From JADDRA01 sp038233555 (GTDB lineage: Bacteria; Actinomycetota; Acidimicrobiia; Acidimicrobiales; CADCSY01), in assembly GCA_038233555.1 (NCBI GenBank), contig JBBSLT010000170.1, forward strand, positions 1 through 5,233: DNA of 5,233 nt, in the 5' to 3' direction. The translations under genes were made by a program, and so were the position numbers. The notes under the pieces are model-generated. The model saw only the letters and a program-made list of their open reading frames with translations, was not told where the DNA came from and made no database searches. Of the stretch, positions 5,189 to 5,233 are shown piece after piece (the stretch's first letter is position 1; every line of letters starts with the position of its first letter).

Positions 5189-5233
5189 GAGGGGATCCCC
5201 GCCCGTCGATGAGGTGCCTTGATGGCTGGAGTC

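Noticed and set aside
4964..5212. Plus-strand open frame of 82 codons at the right end
   Set aside because: It is antisense to the recognisable HTH_17 domain on the minus strand and shows no domain of its own.

Overview
The window looks like chromosomal DNA from a high-GC Gram-positive bacterium (Actinomycetota). The support is strongly G/C-biased third codon positions, GTG and CTG starts, tightly packed same-strand genes, a TANNNT-type -10 close to a start codon, and a tRNA-Gly with an encoded CCA. An Acidimicrobiia-like lineage would fit the Thr-rich secreted protein and the small hypothetical protein, but that is inference. Both window ends cut through coding sequence.

Positions 1-2511 form a compact plus-strand cluster. 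First comes the 3' half of metX (homoserine O-acyltransferase). It overlaps by 4 bases a full-length PLP-dependent Cys/Met-metabolism enzyme of the cystathionine gamma-synthase / O-acylhomoserine sulfhydrylase family. Two bases after that gene's stop lies an Fpg/Nei-type DNA glycosylase. The first two enzymes catalyse consecutive steps of methionine synthesis: activation of homoserine, then replacement of the acyl group by a sulfur donor. The glycosylase has no metabolic link to them and probably only shares their transcript. Its start is notable: the family's N-terminus, including the catalytic Pro2, is recovered only if translation begins at CTG 1729. A start at GTG 1792 would yield a protein lacking its nucleophile.

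Positions 2527-3390 hold a signal-peptide, Thr/Ser/Pro-rich, single-pass membrane protein and a 76-residue hypothetical protein. The latter probably has its own promoter and a nearly leaderless start.

Positions 3427-3501 are tRNA-Gly(GCC), with a plausible promoter upstream and a stable hairpin downstream. Next to it is the apparent left end of an integrated element. It comprises three short direct repeats (candidate integrase arm sites), a tyrosine recombinase reading away from the tRNA, and, on the opposite strand, a HTH_17/excisionase-like DNA-binding protein whose frame overlaps the 3' end of the integrase gene. The rest of the element lies beyond the right edge, so its type and cargo cannot be judged. 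I see no convincing evidence of a wholly new system here. The points most worth checking are the CTG start, the Cys/Asp/Cys/His zinc-finger variant, and the tRNA-Gly integration module.
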